DNA of 22,732 bases. Source: Chara braunii (taxonomy: Eukaryota > Streptophyta > Charophyceae > Charales > Characeae). Numbering within the stretch: the stretch's first letter is position 1; every line of letters starts with the position of its first letter. The DNA lies in contig BFEA01000116.1 of assembly GCA_003427395.1 (NCBI GenBank), forward strand, positions 2,201,058-2,223,789, in the 5' to 3' direction. Below are positions 18,232 through 22,732 of this stretch, in pieces. The notes under the pieces were generated by a model. The model saw only the letters and a program-made list of their open reading frames with translations, did no database searches and was not told the origin of the DNA. Both the position numbers and the translations under genes were made by a program.

Positions 18232-19260
18232 CCCGGTGGTACTGGGAACAGTTATCGTGGGCTCGTTTAGGGACCTAAAGACAAATAGGACTGACATGGA
18301 CCCGGTCAAAGCAGTGTATGGGAAGGGTCGAATCTGGCATCAATGCCAGCGGGCAGCAGACTTGGATTTGCGGTCCCTAAACGTCAATGGTCTGACCTCC
18401 TGCAAAATGGACAAACAAAATGCAATGGGATCTGATGAGGGGAGTATGGGGCAGAAATTGGCCAGATGTTGTATGTAGTCAAGAAACACACTTAATGAAC
18501 ACCCCGGAACACAACCGCATCCATAAAAGGATATGGCCATACCAGGCAATCAGGGCATACACCCCAAGACCAGGGAGCGTCGGGGTGGCCATCTGGATCC
18601 CCCCAGAATCTCGGGCGGACCTGGTACATTGGGTGGTTGATCAGGAAGGGGGCACCAATTTGGTGTCCACTCTATGGACTGGTGACAAGTCTGGCATAAA
18701 AGGTATGGGACGTTTGTTATAATGACCCTGAAAAAATCCTGAAAATTTAGGGCTCTGTTAACCTCTTCTTGAAGGGGGCTGATGGGTGTCAATTTTGGTC
18801 ACCTTGGAATTGGAGATTGTTTGTATATTGTGCATCTACGCCCCGAATACTGCGGGGGAGAGAAGGATATTTTTCGAGAGCCTGCAAGCACAAATACCGG
18901 CCGGGGCCCCGATAATTATAGCAGGTGATTGTCACGCGGCCCCGGACCACTGGATGGACAGGTGGAAGACACCCTTCCCGGCCCTGTCGTATATAGAGGA
19001 GGACGAACGAATGATAGAGGATCTATGCCTCTCGCTAAAAGTTTTCGATTCCTTCTAGAGACTCAACCTAGACGCCCGATTCTATTCGTGCTTACGTAAA
19101 ACTGGGACTGATGCCCAATCAAGGTCTATAATAGATCTAATCCTAATTTCAGAGGATATGGGGGGATCGCTGCTATTGGCAGCAATCCTACCCGCTAGCC
19201 CACATCCGGGCTTGGACCATAAAATGTGCACCGTCATTTTGTCGTTCCGCAAGAAACCTG
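18232..19260 (+). pseudogene. LINE C ORF2, AP endonuclease (inverted half)
   Basis: APE-type endonuclease blocks in order: RSLNVNGLTS (N-terminal Asn), WPDVVCSQETHL (catalytic Glu), PGSVGVAIWIPPES, then, after a 117-bp insert, WVSILVTLELE, ILCIYAPN, IIIAGDCHAAPDHWMDR (family GDFN changed to GDCH), SRSIIDLILI (SRID motif) and GLDHKM (terminal His). A 1-nt frameshift lies near 18420 between MDKQ and WDLMRG. TGA occurs before WVSI at the insert's 3' edge, and TAG at 19056-19058 (DSF*RLN). The segment 18232-18360 upstream of LNVNGL is open but unassigned. Confidence 0.85.
18654..18770. mobile_element. 117-bp insertion inside the endonuclease
   Basis: The 9-bp word GAAGGGGGC occurs at 18645-18653 and again at 18771-18779. 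Removing one copy with the intervening 117 bp restores the family's order EGG, then (stop)WVSI, as in LINE B's EGGRWASI. The insert has stops in its reading frame. I see no terminal inverted repeats and do not recognise it. Confidence 0.6.
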
Positions 19261-20567
19261 ATCATGGGCCTGACTTTTATAAACTTAACGTATCCACCTT
19301 GCAACAAAAGGCCTTTCAAAATTACATCAAGGGCTGTTGGGTGTTTTGGCACACACAAAAACAACACATACCGCACGAAACAGACTGGTTCAACAATAGA
19401 TCACTGTATTTGGGTACAAAGTGCAGAGAATACTCAAGACTGTTAATGTCTCGAAAGAATCAACAGGAAATGGAAATTCATAGCCGTCTCCAACAACTCG
19501 AACAACAACAACATCTTGAACCCCCCCAGAGTCAAGCATCTCCAAACGAGTTGTCCGAACTACAATCCCTACGACAACGCCTCCAGACTTTCGCAACACA
19601 ACGTTGGGAGGGAACACGTATCAGGGGGCGACTGGCACGCTATGAAACGGAAGGATCAATGGACAAAAAATTCTTCAGCCTGGCGCGTGCACTTGCACGC
19701 AGAACTACGATAGAGGCACTATATGTTCCACAGTCAGAACATCAAGAAGTAGCGACCTCCACGCTGCAGTGCATGCAGATAGCAAGATCCTTTTTTAAAG
19801 ATCTGTTCACTTCAAGATGTGTTGGACGGGAGGGGGCCGCTAGGGAAAAGGAAACAGTTGACTTTCTAGAGCCAATGATGAAGGCCCTTTCGGGCCAGCA
19901 AAGAGAACAATTAGACAGCCCCCTATCCAAGGAGGAAATCTGGACAGCCCTGATGCAGATGGAGCAGGAAAAAACCCCGGGCGTGGATAAGTTTCCAAAA
20001 GAGTTTTGGGAAACGTTTTGGACACTAATGGCCCCAGACCTCATGGGGTTTTACCACCACGTGTGGGAAACAGGGCACATGGGGGAGCTGGTAGGGCAGG
20101 GAGTCCTTACCTTACTACACAAAAAAGGCGACCTGATGGACATTAAAAACTACCGTCCAATAACTTTGCTCACAGTTGTCTACAAAATGCTAGCAAAGGC
20201 CTTGACAAACCGCTTGATTCGGTTCTGGAGGACATTATTCACCCGACACAGGGCGGGTTCGTCAAGGGACATAGAATCCACGATAATATTTTGCTGGTCA
20301 ATGAGATCCTCAAGATAACAAGGCAGGACAAACAAAATGCCTCCGTGGTCTTCATCGATTTCAAGAAAGCATATGACCACGTGGACTGGACTTTTTTAGA
20401 TAGGTGTATGCAGAAAATGAACATCGGGCCAACCTTCCAACGATGGACTGAGATTCTCCACCGCAATGCTACGACGAGCGTCCAGGTCAAAGGACCGATG
20501 GCACCAGTGATCTCGCTACAGCGGTCGGTCCGCCAAGGAGACCCCTTGGCTCCCTTTCTGTTCATCA
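19261..20567 (+). pseudogene. LINE C ORF2, linker and reverse transcriptase N-terminal part
   Basis: A long open frame (to about 20318, with the endonuclease C-terminus at its start) encodes the Gln-rich linker and the RT fingers: EKTPGVDKFPKEFW, GVLTLLHKKGD, NYRPITLLTVVYKMLAKALT. A frameshift near 20216 moves the frame to IIHPTQGGFVKGHRIHDNIL, then SVVFIDFKKAYDHVDW (first catalytic Asp) and RSVRQGDPLAPFLFI. It stops at the target-site duplication, before FADD. The rest of the RT is on the minus strand from 17895 down. Confidence 0.92.
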
Positions 20568-20585
20568 GTATGATTATCTGATTTT
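20568..20585. repeat. 18-bp target-site duplication, right copy
   Basis: Identical to 15037-15054. It directly follows the codons for FLFI, where the inverted 5' half was joined to target DNA; one or two bases may be shared microhomology. Confidence 0.93.
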
Positions 20586-20633
20586 GCCCTCCGTGGGACA
20601 GTGCTTTCTGTTTGTGTCCTTCAGACTTCTTCT

Positions 20634-20756
20634 ACTTGTTGTTGTTGTTGTTCTTCTTCTTCCTCCTCTTCTTCTTTTTTCTTATTCTTCTTATTCTTCT
20701 TATTCTTATTCATCTTATTCTTATTACTATTAATAATTTATTATTATTATTTCCGC
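20634..20756. repeat. (TTG/TTC/TTA)n compound microsatellite
   Basis: GTT, TTC, TTATTC and TTA units succeed each other over about 120 bp, A/T-richer to the right. Confidence 0.92.
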
Positions 20757-21244
20757 ACCATATAGATGTAGATGTTTTGAATTAAAGGCAACCAACCGTC
20801 AGGTCAGGCGGCCAATAAGACACTAACCCCACCCCCGCGTCCGGGAGGACGCGTGGATGAGCGCATAGTAGCCGCATACATAAATAAAATAAGCTGCTTG
20901 TTTTGTTGTGGCGGCTGCATTGACTCTTTTGGGTGAGTTGCATTCTTAACTCAGCTGGATAGAGCAACAACCTTCTCACGGCTTGTCACGGTGTGACATG
21001 GTGCGAAAAATCACTGTCGGACAGCTCCCAAAAGACCTAGCTTTTGCCCAGCACCAGACGCAGCCACAAGTCTTAAACCACCCCTACCTAGGAGCCTCCT
21101 TTTTCTCGAAGCAGAGAGTGCAATAGGCCCCAGGTTTTCTCCTCTGCCTCATGGAGGCACTGACAGAAACTGGTACCTTGCCTCTAACTTGCCTGGCCCA
21201 TTAAGGCTTGGCAGGCCATGTCCGGAGGTAGTGGTGTTGCAAGA
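20757..21244. other. Unassigned; weak tRNA A-box-like word
   Basis: No gene is seen. TTAACTCAGCTGGATAGAGCA at about 20945 resembles a tRNA D-arm, but no B box follows at a fitting distance. Confidence 0.4.
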
Positions 21245-21402
21245 TTAAACCACCAGTACTTCCGAAAGTCGTGCCCGTTAACATGCCACGATTTTAGGAA
21301 ACGTATGGGCCACTACAGGAGGGCCCAAATTCATCTGACTAGAAATGTTTCTACTCTATTTTTTTCCCCGGCCGATAGCTGGGCCAAGTACTGGTGGTTT
21401 AA
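21245..21402. mobile_element. Complete 158-bp MITE with 17-bp TIRs
   Basis: TTAAACCACCAGTACTT (21245-21261) is the exact reverse complement of AAGTACTGGTGGTTTAA (21386-21402). The interior matches the element at 10746-11068 in reverse, including CCACGATTTTAGGAAAC, GGGCCACTACAGGAG and GCCGATAGCTGGGCCAA. TTAA at each extremity may be the target duplication, as in piggyBac-type elements, but the superfamily is unproven. It encodes nothing itself. Confidence 0.85.
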
Positions 21403-21595
21403 GACCGTAAGTGTGACTCACGCTCTTGATGGTGCTACAGTCATATGTTGGGACTCAGTGTTGACGGAACCAAGGCAAGCTGGTGTAGTCATTGAAGCGC
21501 GTAGGAAGACATATTTGGTGTCACTCTTGCAGAGCATAGATAAACCACGTTCAGCCCGATCATTGGCCGTATAATTGGCCGCATCACCCTTCTGC

Positions 21596-21709
21596 AATCA
21601 CTACCGTCTTCCCCCGAATACAACGTACGGTCATTATAGTTGAATTAGGGGTATCTTTCAGTCTAAATACAGCTATAATGACCGTATGTTGTATTCGGGG
21701 GAATCACTA
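21596..21709. mobile_element. Near-perfect hairpin element (foldback MITE-like)
   Basis: The arm at 21609-21640 (starts TTCCCCCGAATACAACGTAC) pairs with 21672-21703 over 32 bp with two mismatches, leaving a 31-nt loop. AATCACTA occurs at 21596-21603 and 21702-21709 and may be an 8-bp target duplication, although 5 extra bases lie inside the left side and it overlaps the right arm. Confidence 0.7.
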
Positions 21710-22369
21710 TCCGATTTTGAAACATTGGTCCTCATGCTCGTATTGTTTGGAGATTTGGAGTGTTCTGGAACCAAGTCATGGTGTCTTGACTCTAGAAGTA
21801 AAGAAAGGGGAAAACAACAAAAAGGAGGAGGAGGAGGAGGAGGAGCGGAAAGATGCTTTCCCCATGCTTCCCCTATGCTTCCCTGGAAATTCTAAAGACG
21901 TTTGCAGTGTGGCTTGGGCTGTTGGGTGCGATACGAAAAATAAGGTCACGTCTTTAGGGGAACGAGAGAACAAAAAGATAAAAAATCCAAGAGGTGTACC
22001 GTGTAGGAGTCCCGACCCCGGTATACAGAATTGCCAATCACATGACTAACCATGCACTTCATGAGCCCGAGGGAAGCAATTTCCTGCGAATGAATTTGAG
22101 TAACTTTGAGTTACCTTACACATGGCGAGTAGCAGGGAGGGAAAGAGGGAGCACATGTCTACGTGCAACTACCAAATAAGGCTCGGTCAATGGTACGCAC
22201 CTGGCATGGACAGACAAAGACAGGCTTGAAGCAGCAGTACAAGCCAGTTATTCGCCGCGGGGCCCCCTTTTGGAGGCCGCCCGCCGCCGATTCATTTTAT
22301 CTACGGCGCTCGGCCTCCTAAATTCTACGAGAGGCTCAAAACACAGGTTCTCCAGTTGCCTGGGGCCAT
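21710..22369. other. Unassigned; contains (GGA)n at 21823-21845
   Basis: No recognisable gene. A short GGA microsatellite lies at 21823-21845. Around 22274-22317 the word GGAGGCC pairs with GGCCTCC. A 123-codon plus-strand frame crosses the GGA repeat and has no domain. Confidence 0.5.
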
Positions 22370-22384
22370 GTACTGGTGGTTTAA
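22370..22384. repeat. Solo MITE end
   Basis: GTACTGGTGGTTTAA matches the right TIR of the MITE at 21245-21402; the adjoining interior (GGGGCCAT) differs and no left end is nearby. Confidence 0.55.
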
Positions 22385-22599
22385 ACCACGAGTCCATCCG
22401 AAGCTAAGTTGACGAACCAAAAGTTGCATTTTTCCGAGCCTAGAATCCACAGTGCCACACAACTCAGAAGCAGGGTGGCTAAGGCAGAGATCCCAGCCAG
22501 CAGAAGGACAACATCCATCACAGGTCACATAATATTGGAGGGCGAATCCCCAGACTGCAACTTCCGTAGCTTCTCTTACCTTTCTTGCTCTTCATTATT

Positions 22600-22732
22600 T
22601 ATCTGGCAGGTTCATGTAGTGGACCTGAGAGGAAACTGAGGAAAGGTGTAAGTAAGGCAAGCTGACAGTCAATCCTCCACGATGCGGGAGTAATCAATGC
22701 TGGTCAGGGTTCCTTCGGCCGGACGGAAGGAA
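22600..22732 (+). mobile_element. 3' UTR of a plus-strand LINE, runs off the window
   Basis: It reads GGACCTGAGAGGAAA, then AAGGCAAGCTGACAGTCAATCC, the stem CTCC/GGAG (22675-22690), TAATCAATGCTGGTCAGGG and GGCCGGACGGAAGG. This is the same order as the LINE A 3' UTR on the opposite strand (about 1080 to 965), so the two are close relatives. The poly(A) would lie beyond the right edge. No ORF2 sequence is visible immediately upstream, so the copy appears heavily 5'-truncated. Confidence 0.8.

Larger units (their letters stand above)
15055..20567 (-). mobile_element. LINE C: single LINE with 5' inversion (twin priming)
   Basis: Two halves of one LINE lie head to head between exact 18-bp duplications. 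The minus-strand half (about 17895 to 15055) carries the RT from just before FADD through zf-RVT, the 3' UTR and an interrupted A/T-rich tail. The plus-strand half (about 17905 to 20567) carries endonuclease, linker and RT up to QGDPLAPFLFI. Compared with LINE B the two halves are complementary: only about ten codons between FLFI and YKDLRKL are missing. That, and one shared duplication, argue for a single insertion event with internal inversion and against two separate LINEs. All ORF segments are broken by stops or frameshifts. Confidence 0.9.

Noticed and set aside
15055-20567. Two independent, oppositely oriented LINEs
   Set aside because: The halves complement each other with almost no overlap or gap and share one 18-bp duplication, which fits one inverted insertion better.
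20940-20990. tRNA-like D-arm word
   Set aside because: No B box at the right distance and no foldable anticodon or acceptor stem.
1-22732. CRISPR array, prokaryotic operon or prophage
   Set aside because: No regularly spaced repeats with unique spacers and no bacterial gene organisation; the content is eukaryotic retroelements, MITEs and microsatellites.

Overview
This is a transposon-dominated piece of a eukaryotic nuclear genome, most likely from the green lineage (plant or charophyte alga). Three things point there: interstitial arrays of the plant-type telomere unit CCCTAAA/TTTAGGG, a U6 snRNA copy with the plant-type 5' hairpin (GGGACATCCG...AAAATTGGA), and LINEs whose ORF2 ends in a plant-style zf-RVT zinc knuckle. 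A charophyte such as Chara would fit, but that is a guess. I see no prokaryotic features and no confidently identifiable host gene.

Region 1 (1-8240) is a nested pair of decayed non-LTR retrotransposons, both reading on the minus strand. LINE A is 5'-truncated and lies in two pieces (8240-6951 and 1925-837, ending in poly(A)). LINE B is a roughly 5.0 kb copy (6950-1926) inserted into LINE A's ORF2, with a perfect 15-bp target-site duplication (1911-1925 and 6951-6965). LINE B retains AP endonuclease, reverse transcriptase and zf-RVT regions, broken by stops and frameshifts.

Region 2 (8240-15036) is intergenic debris: a cluster of inverted repeats (8254-8625), two degenerate telomere-like arrays, a retrocopied U6 snRNA with A15 tail, tRNA-like (SINE-like) sequence, a MITE-like element with TIR core ACCACCAGTACTT, an isolated LINE 3' tail, microsatellites, and one unrecognised 148-codon ORF (14390-14836).

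Region 3 (15037-20585) is one LINE insertion bounded by a perfect 18-bp duplication. Its 3' half lies on the minus strand and its 5' half (endonuclease and most of the RT) is inverted onto the plus strand, as expected of twin priming. The RT domain is therefore split between strands: motifs up to QGDPLAPFLFI are on plus and FADD is on minus. The minus half is one frame of about 797 codons broken only by TGA (five) and TAG (one).

Region 4 (20586-22732) holds a TTC/TTA microsatellite, a complete 158-bp MITE, a near-perfect 32-bp-arm hairpin, a solo MITE end, and at the right edge the 3' UTR of another plus-strand LINE that continues beyond the window.

The LINE 3' UTRs share a module: a short hairpin whose paired bases change in compensating fashion between copies, followed by AATCAATGC, then a 3'-terminal GGGGA...TCCCC stem next to the poly(A). 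This is the best candidate for an undescribed functional element here, possibly the RNA signal bound by the LINE reverse transcriptase.
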